This document shows positions 1 to 5,907 of a stretch of DNA of 5,907 nt, in pieces. A program made the translations under genes and the position numbers. Position 1 is the first letter of the stretch. Each line of letters begins with the position of its first letter. Below the pieces are notes generated by a model, which saw nothing but the letters and a program-made list of their open reading frames with translations, was not told the DNA's origin and searched no databases. Source of the DNA: Peptococcaceae bacterium (GTDB taxonomy: Bacteria > Bacillota > Desulfotomaculia > Desulfotomaculales > UBA12532); NCBI GenBank assembly GCA_003445475.1, contig DMDP01000044.1, positions 1-5,907 on the forward strand, read 5' to 3'.

Positions 1-966
1 TCGCTCGTCGAGTACGGCTTCCGTCTCCCCTCGGCCTTTGACAACCGCCCGCTGAAGTTCGACGAGTTTATGGCCCGGGTGCACCAGGTGGTCTACGTTT
101 CGGCGACGCCGGGCCCCTACGAGATCAAGCACAGCGTCCAGGTCGTGGAGCAAATCGTGCGGCCCACCGGCCTGGTCGATCCGCAAATGGTGGTGCGGCC
201 CACCCGGGGGCAGATCGAGGACCTCCTGGGTGAGATCCGGGAGCGCACCGCCCGCGGCGAGCGGGTGCTGGTGACTACCCTTACGAAGCGCATGGCCGAG
301 GACCTGGCGGACTACTTCCGCGAAATGGGGGTCAAGGTGCGCTACCTGCACGCCGAGATCGGGACCCTGGAAAGGATGGAGATTCTGCGCGACCTGCGCC
401 TCGGCGTCTTCGACGTCCTGGTGGGGATCAATCTCTTGCGGGAGGGGCTTGACCTGCCGGAGGTCAGCCTCGTGGCCATCCTGGACGCCGACAAGGAGGG
501 GTACCTGCGCTCCGAGCGGTCCCTGATTCAGACGGCCGGCCGCGCGGCCCGGAATGTCAACGGCCGGGTAATTTTGTACGCCGACACGGTTACCGAGTCC
601 ATGCGCAAGGCCATCGAGGAGTCGGAGCGCCGCCGGCGGTTGCAAATCGCCTACAACGAGCAGCACGGCATTACGCCGGAGACCGTGAAGAAGGCGGTGC
701 GGGACGTGATCGAGGCCACCCGCGCCGCCGAGACCGGCCCGCAGTACCACGTGAGCGGCAAAAAGCTCGGCCGGACCGAACTCAAGCGGTTGATCGCCCG
801 GCTGGAGAAGGATATGAAGGACGCCGCGCGGCGGCTCGAATTCGAGCGCGCCGCGGAGCTGCGCGACGCCCTGATCGAGCTGCGCGTGCAGTTGCACGGC
901 GGGGCGGGCGGGCAGCGCGCAGCGGCGGCCGCCCCCGGGGCCGGCCGGCGCCGTGCGGCACCCTGA
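1..966 (+). CDS. uvrB: UvrABC excinuclease subunit B, C-terminal half (5' end outside window)
   Basis: UvrB is the damage-verifying helicase-like subunit of the cytoplasmic UvrABC excinuclease. UvrA loads it onto DNA at a lesion, and it then recruits UvrC. The reading frame is open from base 1 with no start, giving 321 residues, about half the usual length of roughly 660. The Walker A motif and damage-probing beta-hairpin must lie upstream. Visible motifs, counted from the first residue in the window, are VSATPG (33-38), helicase motif V around [14 protein letters not shown] (142-155), an ILDADKEG stretch just after it, and the arginine-finger motif QTAGRAARN (177-185). Residues about 258-295 form the UVR domain, with the typical [11 protein letters not shown] core, which pairs with the UVR domain of UvrC. 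After it comes a 23-residue tail rich in Ala, Gly, Arg and Pro, probably disordered. uvrA and uvrC follow on the same strand. The identification is very secure. Confidence 0.98.
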   Translation, partial: SLVEYGFRLPSAFDNRPLKFDEFMARVHQVVYVSATPGPYEIKHSVQVVEQIVRPTGLVDPQMVVRPTRGQIEDLLGEIRERTARGERVLVTTLTKRMAEDLADYFREMGVKVRYLHAEIGTLERMEILRDLRLGVFDVLVGINLLREGLDLPEVSLVAILDADKEGYLRSERSLIQTAGRAARNVNGRVILYADTVTESMRKAIEESERRRRLQIAYNEQHGITPETVKKAVRDVIEATRAAETGPQYHVSGKKLGRTELKRLIARLEKDMKDAARRLEFERAAELRDALIELRVQLHGGAGGQRAAAAAPGAGRRRAAP

Positions 967-983
967 GGCGGGCGCGCCAAATC

Positions 984-1093
984 TCCTCGTCCTCTGACTT
1001 TAGGGCGGACCGGCCTTCGCTCATGCGGCGACTTTGCGCAGCGCCGGCAACGGCACCCCGCGCAAGCGAGGTTGACGCTGCGGCCGACGAGGA
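984..1093. other. Nested complementary segments, possible structured RNA
   Basis: Several complementary pairs nest in order. TCCTCGTC (984-991) is a perfect complement of GACGAGGA (1086-1093). CC plus TCGC (1014-1015 and 1017-1020, with U1016 bulged) pairs with GCGAGG (1066-1071). TTGCGC (1034-1039) pairs with GCGCAA (1060-1065). Innermost, GCCG (1043-1046) and CGGC (1051-1054) close a GCAA loop, a GNRA tetraloop. The nesting plus a GNRA cap is what a folded RNA would show. GC-rich DNA gives many such pairings by chance, however, and I recognise no known RNA family. Which strand would be transcribed is open; the GNRA loop appears in plus-strand RNA, the direction of uvrB-uvrA transcription. 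Confidence 0.25.
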
Positions 1094-1102
1094 CGCCAGG
1101 AA

Positions 1103-1151
1103 ATACTTTGTAGGTTCGATACAGTACCTCATAGAAGGTGGCAGATACTTT
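1103..1151. repeat. ATACTTT direct repeat pair in an AT-richer patch
   Basis: The heptamer ATACTTT occurs at 1103-1109 and again at 1145-1151, 42 bases apart (about four helical turns), in the only noticeably AT-richer part of the gap. Between them lies an imperfect inverted repeat at 1112-1129, with AGGT and ACCT as perfect outer arms and six of nine positions paired. The copies also resemble weak -10 elements (AATACT, GATACT), but neither has a good -35 at the right spacing. This could be a promoter or operator area; the evidence is slight. Confidence 0.2.
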
Positions 1152-1249
1152 AGCACGGTGCAACCACCGATGGCAATCCGCAGGAGGCCAGCAGCGTCCC
1201 GAGCGAGCGGCCGGTGCCGTCGGCGTGGAGCACCAGGAGCCGCGGCGAA

Positions 1250-1259
1250 GGACCGGTCC
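1250..1259. repeat. 10-base perfect palindrome GGACCGGTCC
   Basis: GGACCGGTCC is a perfect 10-base palindrome about 70 bases upstream of the uvrA start. Its left part, GGACCGG, also occurs at 1007-1013 near the start of the same gap. Palindromes of this length are not rare in GC-rich DNA, so a binding-site role is only a possibility. Confidence 0.25.
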
Positions 1260-1282
1260 GGCTACTCACGCTCCGACGACGG

Positions 1283-1297
1283 ACGACCGACGGTCGT
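1283..1297. repeat. Short hairpin upstream of the uvrA ribosome binding site
   Basis: ACGACC (1283-1288) and GGTCGT (1292-1297) form a perfect 6-base stem with a 3-base loop, ending 17 bases before the uvrA Shine-Dalgarno. No T-run follows, so it is not a terminator. It does not cover the ribosome binding site itself and may be chance. Confidence 0.25.
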
Positions 1298-1314
1298 TCA
1301 GGGGATGCTAAACC

Positions 1315-1321
1315 GGTGAGG
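1315..1321 (+). promoter_or_regulatory. Ribosome binding site of uvrA
   Basis: GGTGAGG lies five bases before the ATG at 1327. GGTGA (1315-1319) matches the 3' part of the extended Shine-Dalgarno complement and has a good 7-base spacing to the start. With the conserved UvrA N-terminus beginning immediately after the ATG, this fixes the uvrA start. Confidence 0.75.
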
Positions 1322-1326
1322 TTGAA

Positions 1327-4167
1327 ATGAAAGACCGCATTCTGGTGAAAGGTGCCCGCGTGCACAACCTGAAGAACATAGACGTCGAGATACCCCGCGA
1401 CAGGCTGGTGGTCATCACCGGGCTTTCGGGATCGGGGAAGTCTTCCCTCGCCTTCGATACCATCTACGCCGAGGGACAGCGGCGCTACGTGGAGTCGCTC
1501 TCCGCGTACGCAAGACAGTTTTTGGGGCAAATGGACAAACCCGACGTCGACTACATCGAAGGGCTTTCCCCGGCCATCTCCATCGACCAGAAATCGCGTA
1601 CGCACAACCCGCGGTCGACGGTCGGGACCGTAACGGAGATCTACGACTACCTGCGCCTCCTTTTCGCGCGCGTCGGGCGGGCGTACTGCCCCCACTGCGG
1701 GCACCGCATCGCCGGCCAGGCGGTGGAGCAGATGGTGGACCAGATCCTGGCCCTGCCGGAGGGGACGAAGCTGGAGATCCTGGCGCCGGTGGTGCGCGGA
1801 AAGAAAGGGGAGCACGCCAGGATTTTCGACGACGCCCGGCGGGCCGGGTTCGTGCGCGTGCGCGTCGACGGGGAGTTGCACGAAACGAGCGAGGACTTCC
1901 GCCTGGACAAGAACAAAAAGCACAACATAGAGATCGTGGTGGACCGCCTGGTGGTCAAGCCCGGGATTGCGTCCCGCGTGGCCGACTCCCTGGAAACGGC
2001 ATTGAAACTCGCCGGCGGCCTCGCCATGGCGCACATCATCGACGGCCCGGAAATCGTCTTCAGCCAGAACTTCGCCTGCGTGGACTGCGGCTTCAGCTTC
2101 CGGGAGATCTCGCCGCGCCTGTTCTCTTTCAACAGCCCCCTCGGGGCGTGCCCGGATTGTACCGGTCTGGGAATGCGGATGGAAGTCGACCCGGACCTGG
2201 TTATCCCGGACCGCTCCAAATCGCTCTACGAAGGGGCGGTGGCCGGCTGGTCCTGGTGGTCCGGCCAGTTCTACTACCTTGAGGGACTGGCCCGCCACTA
2301 CGGGATCAGTTTGAAAGATCCGGTGGCCAAGCTTCCGCAGAAGCACCTGGAAATTATTCTTTACGGCACCGGCGGCGAACCGGTGCACTTCCAGTACCGG
2401 GACCACCTGGGGCGGCTGCGGGCTTACACGGCCCCGTTCGAGGGCGTGGTGCATCTTTTGGCACGGCGCTACCGGGACACGATGTCCGACTACGTGCGCA
2501 ACGAACTCGAGGAGTTCATGCGGCCCACTCCCTGCCCGTCGTGCGGGGGCGCCCGCCTGCGACCCGAGGCCCTGGCGGTGAAGGTGGGCGGGAAATCGAT
2601 CGCCGAGGTAGCTGCCCTGACGGTCGGCGAGGCAGCCGCTTTCCTGGCCGGACTGGAACTCGAGCCACGCGAGCGCCTGATAGGCGAGCGGGTGCTGAAG
2701 GAGATTCAGGCCCGCCTCGGTTTCCTGATTGACGTGGGTCTGGATTACCTGACCCTCGACCGGGCGGCGGGGACCCTTTCCGGCGGGGAGGCGCAGCGCA
2801 TCCGCCTGGCTACGCAGATAGGCTCCGGTCTCGTCGGTGTGCTTTACATCCTCGACGAGCCGAGCATCGGCCTCCACCCGCGGGACAACGCGCGGCTGCT
2901 GGACACGCTGTGCCGGCTGCGGGACCTGGGTAATACGCTGATCGTGGTGGAGCACGACGAGGAGACCATGCGGGCGGCAGACCACATCATCGACATCGGC
3001 CCCGGCGCGGGGCGCGAAGGCGGCGAGGTGGTGGCCGCCGGGGCCATAAGCGACATCGTCAGGGAGCCGCGGTCCATAACCGGCCAGTACCTGAGCGGCC
3101 GGCGCACGATACCGGTGCCGGCCCGTCGGCGTTGCGGCAACGGCAAGTCCCTGGAGGTGCTGGGAGCCTGCGAGCACAACCTCAAGAACATCGACGTCCG
3201 CCTGCCGCTGGGGACGTTTATCTGCGTCACCGGTGTTTCGGGTTCGGGCAAGAGCACCCTGGTAGACGAGATCATCTACAAGCGGTTGGCGCAGGAACTT
3301 CACGGTGCCCGTGCCAGACCGGGCGCGCACAAGGGTATCCGAGGACTGGAGCACCTGGACAAGGTGATCAATATCGATCAGTCGCCCATCGGGCGGACGC
3401 CCCGCTCGAACCCGGCCACGTACACCGGGGTTTTCACCGATATCCGGGATCTCTTTGCCCGCACGCCCGAGGCGCGGGCGCGGGGATACCAGCCCGGCCG
3501 GTTCAGTTTCAATGTGCGCGGGGGCCGCTGCGAGGCCTGCCAGGGCGACGGCATCATCAAGATCGAGATGCACTTTCTGCCCGATGTCTACATTCCGTGC
3601 GAGGTCTGCAAGGGCAAAAGATACAACCGGGAGACCCTGGAGGTAAAGTACAAGGGCAAAACCATCGCCGATGTGCTCGATATGACGGTGGACGAGGCCC
3701 TGGCCTTCTTCGCGCCGATTCCCAAAATCAAGCGGCGGCTTGAGACGCTGCGGGATGTCGGTCTGGGGTACGTCAAGCTGGGCCAGCCGGCGACCACCCT
3801 TTCCGGCGGCGAGGCGCAGCGCGTGAAGCTGGCGTCGGAGCTTTCCCGCCGGTCTACGGGCCGGACGCTTTATATCCTCGATGAGCCGACCACCGGGCTG
3901 CACATGCACGATATCGCCCGGCTCCTGGAAGTGCTGCACCGGCTGGTGGACGCCGGGAACACCGTGGTGGTCATCGAGCACAATCTGGACGTGATCAAAA
4001 CCGCGGACTACGTTATCGATCTCGGGCCGGAGGGCGGCGACCGCGGCGGACGGGTGATCGCCGAGGGCACGCCGGAAGAGGTGGCCGCGATGCCGCAGTC
4101 TTACACGGGCCGCTTTCTGGCCCGTGTCCTGGGCGCGGCGCCGCGCCGCGCGGAGGCGATATCATGA
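1327..4167 (+). CDS. uvrA: UvrABC excinuclease subunit A, complete (946 residues)
   Basis: UvrA is the ATP-dependent damage sensor that dimerises, scans DNA in the cytoplasm and hands lesions to UvrB. Its 946 residues match the usual 940-960. The first ABC half has Walker [10 protein letters not shown] (32-40), signature LSGGE (484-488), Walker B ending LDE (509-511) and switch His543. The second half has Walker [10 protein letters not shown] (636-644), signature LSGGE (825-829), Walker B ending LDE (851-853) and His885. Zinc-binding pairs are C251/C254 with C275/C278, and C735/C738 with C758/C761, the latter next to the damage-sensing module. CPHC (121-124) and CPSC (403-406) probably form the third site known from UvrA structures. 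Residues about 131-245 correspond to the UvrB-binding domain. No key residue is missing and no frame is broken. The ATG at 1327 has a good Shine-Dalgarno. The stop overlaps the uvrC start. UvrA paralogues from antibiotic-resistance or phage loci are ruled out by the full domain set and the uvr neighbours. Confidence 0.99.
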   Translation: MKDRILVKGARVHNLKNIDVEIPRDRLVVITGLSGSGKSSLAFDTIYAEGQRRYVESLSAYARQFLGQMDKPDVDYIEGLSPAISIDQKSRTHNPRSTVGTVTEIYDYLRLLFARVGRAYCPHCGHRIAGQAVEQMVDQILALPEGTKLEILAPVVRGKKGEHARIFDDARRAGFVRVRVDGELHETSEDFRLDKNKKHNIEIVVDRLVVKPGIASRVADSLETALKLAGGLAMAHIIDGPEIVFSQNFACVDCGFSFREISPRLFSFNSPLGACPDCTGLGMRMEVDPDLVIPDRSKSLYEGAVAGWSWWSGQFYYLEGLARHYGISLKDPVAKLPQKHLEIILYGTGGEPVHFQYRDHLGRLRAYTAPFEGVVHLLARRYRDTMSDYVRNELEEFMRPTPCPSCGGARLRPEALAVKVGGKSIAEVAALTVGEAAAFLAGLELEPRERLIGERVLKEIQARLGFLIDVGLDYLTLDRAAGTLSGGEAQRIRLATQIGSGLVGVLYILDEPSIGLHPRDNARLLDTLCRLRDLGNTLIVVEHDEETMRAADHIIDIGPGAGREGGEVVAAGAISDIVREPRSITGQYLSGRRTIPVPARRRCGNGKSLEVLGACEHNLKNIDVRLPLGTFICVTGVSGSGKSTLVDEIIYKRLAQELHGARARPGAHKGIRGLEHLDKVINIDQSPIGRTPRSNPATYTGVFTDIRDLFARTPEARARGYQPGRFSFNVRGGRCEACQGDGIIKIEMHFLPDVYIPCEVCKGKRYNRETLEVKYKGKTIADVLDMTVDEALAFFAPIPKIKRRLETLRDVGLGYVKLGQPATTLSGGEAQRVKLASELSRRSTGRTLYILDEPTTGLHMHDIARLLEVLHRLVDAGNTVVVIEHNLDVIKTADYVIDLGPEGGDRGGRVIAEGTPEEVAAMPQSYTGRFLARVLGAAPRRAEAIS
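2773..3822 (+). repeat. Near-identical ABC-signature segments within uvrA (27 bases, 26 matching)
   Basis: The signature-motif coding stretches at 2773-2799 and 3796-3822 agree at 26 of 27 bases, differing only at 2787 (G) versus 3810 (C). A second pair, encoding HNLKNIDV in each half (from 1363 and from 3175), agrees at 22 of its first 24 bases. These reflect the ancient duplication of the ABC half in UvrA, with synonymous codons kept alike. The two signature segments are 1023 bases (341 codons) apart, so recombination between them would delete in frame. The coordinates span both copies and the sequence between them. Confidence 0.8.
4152..4156 (+). promoter_or_regulatory. Ribosome binding site of uvrC, inside the end of uvrA
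   Basis: GGAGG sits seven bases before the ATG at 4164, an ideal spacing, and lies within the last codons of uvrA. It decides the uvrC start and supports translational coupling, because ribosomes finishing uvrA at 4167 are already placed on the uvrC start. Confidence 0.85.
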
Positions 4168-5907
4168 CCCTGGCGGACAGGGCCGCCCAGATGCCCGACA
4201 GGCCGGGCGTCTACCTGTTCAGGGACGAGCGCGGGCGGGTGCTTTACGTCGGCAAGGCGAAATCCCTCAACAAGCGCGTCCGCACCTACTTCCAGCGCGG
4301 CCAGCCGGCCAAGGTCATGGCCATGCTGCAGCGGGCACAAGACCTCGACTTCATCGTCACCGACAGCGAAATCGAGGCCCTTATCCTGGAGTGCAACCTC
4401 ATCAAGGAGCACCGCCCGCGGTACAACGTCGTCCTCAAGGACGACAAGAACTACCCGTACATCAAGGTAACGGTGAACGAGGAGTTTCCGCGCGTTCTCA
4501 TCACGCGCCGGCAGTTGCAAGACGGCGCCCGCTACTTCGGCCCCTACACGCGCGCGGGCGCCGTGCACGACACGCTGCGCCTGCTAAAAAAACTCTTTCC
4601 ATTTCGCTCCTGTACCCAGCAGCGCTTCACCAACCGCCGCCCGTGCCTGAACTTTCACATCAAGCGGTGCCTGGCGCCGTGTACGGGGCAGGTCGACCGG
4701 GAAGAATACGCCGCGGTGATCCGGGAGGTATGCCTTTTCCTTGAGGGACGGCACGAGGACCTGGTGAAAGACCTGACGGCGCGGATGCAGGAGGCGGCCG
4801 AGCACCTGGAGTTCGAAAGGGCGGCGGAACTGCGTGACCAGATTCAGGCCATCGAACAGGTGGTCGCCCGGCAGAAGATAGTGTCCACACGCCTGGAGGA
4901 CCGGGACGTGGTGGCGCTGGCGCGGGACGGCGACACCGGCCAGGCGGTGGTTTTCCAGGTGCGCCAGGGAAAGCTGGTGGCCGAAGAGAGCCTTCCACTG
5001 CGCGGCACGGCGGACAAGAGCGAGGAAGAGGTGCTGGCGGCCTTCATCAAGCAATATTACAGCCGCGCGTCTTTCATTCCGCCGGAAATCTTGTTGAACC
5101 GGCTCCTGGGCGACGAAGAAGAGGTGATCGCCGCCTGGCTGGCAGCGGCGCGCAGGGGGAAGGTGCGGCTTGAGACGCCCCGCCGGGGAAAGAAGCGTGA
5201 ACTTGTGGCGATGGCCGAAAGAAACGCCGCGTATCTTCTGGCGCGGGAAGTGGCCAGAGAGGCGCATGACGCCGAGGTGCTGGCAGAACTCGCGCGTGCC
5301 CTGGAACTCCATGCGCCGCCGCGGCGCATGGAAGCCTTTGACATCTCGCACATCCAGGGCCGGGAAGCAGTGGCCTCCATGGCGGTGTTCCAGGACGGCC
5401 GGCCGCAAAAGGCCGCCTACCGGCGCTTTCGCATCCACAGCCGGGGGCCGGACGACTTTGCCGCCATGGGGGAGGTGGTGGCCAGGCGGTTCGCGCGGGC
5501 GGACGATCCGAAGTTCGCGCCGCTGCCCGACCTGGTTTTGATCGACGGCGGCAAGGGACAGCTTAATGCCGCGCTCAAGGCCATGCGGGCGGCGGGACAC
5601 GGGGAGATACCCGTTTTCTCGCTGGCGAAGGAGGAAGAACTTATCTACGCCCCGGGGCGTTCCGAGCCGATTCGCCTTCCCCGCGATGCGGCTGCGCTCC
5701 ACCTTCTGCAGCGGCTTCGGGACGAGGCGCACCGGTTTGCGGTGGAGTACCACCGGGCCGCGCGGACCAGGAAAACCCTGGGTTCGCTGCTGGAAGAAAT
5801 CGAAGGTGTCGGTGCCGCACGCCGCCGCGCCCTGCTGCAGGCTTTTGGGTCGCTGGAAGCCATAAGAAAAGCCTCCGTGGAAGAGCTGGCGCGCGTCCCC
5901 GGGATGA
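4164..5907 (+). CDS. uvrC: UvrABC excinuclease subunit C, nearly complete (3' end outside window)
   Basis: UvrC makes both incisions around a lesion after joining the UvrB-DNA complex. The frame is open to the window edge: 581 codons plus one base, so perhaps 15-30 residues are missing from the usual 600 or so. The N-terminal GIY-YIG nuclease (3' cut) shows GVY (15-17), YVGKA (28-32), the catalytic Arg38 and metal-binding Glu76. Four cysteines (150, 161, 169, 173) match the cluster reported to hold a 4Fe-4S centre in E. coli UvrC. The UVR domain (about 197-231, [11 protein letters not shown]) pairs with that of UvrB. The RNase H-like endonuclease (5' cut) carries the Asp-Asp-His triad as D393 (FDISH), D461 (IDGGKG) and H523 (DEAHRF). 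The helix-hairpin-helix region begins near 540 and is cut at VPGM. ATG 4164 is fixed by GGAGG at 4152-4156 and overlaps the uvrA stop as ATGA. Nothing looks damaged. Confidence 0.98.
   Translation, partial: MTLADRAAQMPDRPGVYLFRDERGRVLYVGKAKSLNKRVRTYFQRGQPAKVMAMLQRAQDLDFIVTDSEIEALILECNLIKEHRPRYNVVLKDDKNYPYIKVTVNEEFPRVLITRRQLQDGARYFGPYTRAGAVHDTLRLLKKLFPFRSCTQQRFTNRRPCLNFHIKRCLAPCTGQVDREEYAAVIREVCLFLEGRHEDLVKDLTARMQEAAEHLEFERAAELRDQIQAIEQVVARQKIVSTRLEDRDVVALARDGDTGQAVVFQVRQGKLVAEESLPLRGTADKSEEEVLAAFIKQYYSRASFIPPEILLNRLLGDEEEVIAAWLAAARRGKVRLETPRRGKKRELVAMAERNAAYLLAREVAREAHDAEVLAELARALELHAPPRRMEAFDISHIQGREAVASMAVFQDGRPQKAAYRRFRIHSRGPDDFAAMGEVVARRFARADDPKFAPLPDLVLIDGGKGQLNAALKAMRAAGHGEIPVFSLAKEEELIYAPGRSEPIRLPRDAAALHLLQRLRDEAHRFAVEYHRAARTRKTLGSLLEEIEGVGAARRRALLQAFGSLEAIRKASVEELARVPGM

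Larger units (their letters stand above)
967..1326. other. 360-base uvrB-uvrA intergenic region, no convincing gene
   Basis: I see no convincing protein gene, tRNA or Rho-independent terminator (there is no hairpin followed by a T-run). An open frame at 1023-1319 on the plus strand and open frames on the minus strand that extend into uvrB look like nothing I recognise and have no good ribosome binding sites. The region is unusually long for neighbouring uvr genes. It contains nested complementary segments at 984-1093, a relatively AT-rich patch at about 1098-1155, a 10-base palindrome at 1250-1259, a short hairpin at 1283-1297 and the uvrA Shine-Dalgarno at 1315-1321. No copy of the Bacillus-type SOS box (GAAC, four bases, GTTC) is present. 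It could be an untranslated leader, an internal promoter region, a small RNA locus or a dispersed repeat inserted between the genes; the sequence alone does not decide. Confidence 0.7.

Noticed and set aside
940..966. Hairpin at the end of uvrB as a terminator
   Set aside because: GC-rich complementary bases occur around the stop, but the loop would be very small and no T-run follows, so a Rho-independent terminator is not supported.
1072..1107. TTGACG (1072-1077) as a -35 element with AATACT (1102-1107) as -10
   Set aside because: The spacing is 24 bases instead of 16-18, and no acceptable -10 exists at the correct distance, so it is not called as a promoter.
651..1163. Minus-strand open frames of 124 and 170 residues running from the gap into uvrB
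   Set aside because: They overlap the conserved UVR region of uvrB, are rich in Arg, Ala and Pro and have no recognisable domain. I read them as chance open frames, though their upstream part could belong to a dispersed repeat.
1023..1319. 98-residue plus-strand open frame in the uvrB-uvrA gap, ending 7 bases before the uvrA start
   Set aside because: There is no Shine-Dalgarno before its ATG, the composition is Arg/Ala-rich and GC-driven, no recognisable motif is present, and its stop lies in the uvrA ribosome binding site. A leader peptide is possible but unsupported.
967..1326. LexA/SOS box upstream of uvrA
   Set aside because: No GAAC followed at four bases by GTTC, nor a close variant, is present in the gap. 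Any SOS box would more likely lie upstream of uvrB, outside the window.
1150..3981. 943-residue open frame on the minus strand across nearly all of uvrA
   Set aside because: Its codons are exactly in register with uvrA codons, so its stops would need TTA, CTA or TCA in uvrA, which this GC-rich gene avoids. The protein resembles no family I know and it is a codon-usage shadow.
4124..4744. 206-residue plus-strand open frame overlapping the start of uvrC
   Set aside because: It lies in a different frame from uvrC, has Arg/Pro/Ala-rich nonsense-like composition and overlaps the conserved GIY-YIG domain. Its end matters only as the -1 frame discussed at the A-run.
4584..5753. 389-residue open frame on the minus strand inside uvrC
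   Set aside because: It is in register with uvrC codons for the same reason and ends precisely where uvrC uses a rare CTA Leu codon. uvrC itself is unmistakable.

Overview
This window is a nucleotide-excision-repair locus. It holds the three subunits of the bacterial UvrABC excinuclease on the plus strand in the order uvrB (3' half only, 1-966), uvrA (complete, 1327-4167) and uvrC (nearly complete, running off the right edge, 4164-5907). The DNA is strongly GC-rich, roughly two thirds G+C by eye. The gene order, the good Shine-Dalgarno sites and the protein sequences suggest a high-GC member of the Firmicutes, for example a thermophilic or sulfate-reducing Peptococcaceae-like clostridium. That placement is an inference from style and was not checked by any search.

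Layout: uvrB enters already open at base 1 and ends at 966 with the UVR (UvrC-contacting) coiled coil and a short Ala/Gly/Arg-rich tail. A gap of 360 bases (967-1326) follows, with no convincing gene. It holds a nested set of complementary segments (984-1093), a more AT-rich patch with a 7-base direct repeat and a weak inverted repeat (about 1100-1155), two short palindromes and the uvrA ribosome binding site. uvrA encodes a canonical 946-residue UvrA with both ABC ATPase halves and all expected zinc-binding cysteine pairs. Its stop overlaps the uvrC start in an ATGA, with a Shine-Dalgarno inside the end of uvrA, so the two are probably translationally coupled. uvrC has the GIY-YIG nuclease, four clustered cysteines, a UVR domain, the RNase H-like endonuclease and the start of the helix-hairpin-helix region. 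The last few residues lie beyond the window.

How they work together: UvrA dimers find helix-distorting damage and load UvrB. UvrA leaves. UvrB then recruits UvrC through the paired UVR domains, and UvrC cuts 3' and 5' of the lesion with its two nuclease domains.

The coding part is ordinary and intact, and I see no undescribed multi-gene system. The part worth a second look is the uvrB-uvrA gap, which is long for this usually compact gene pair and may carry a structured RNA, a regulatory site or a dispersed repeat. Very long antisense open frames across uvrA and uvrC are explained by codon usage and are not genes.
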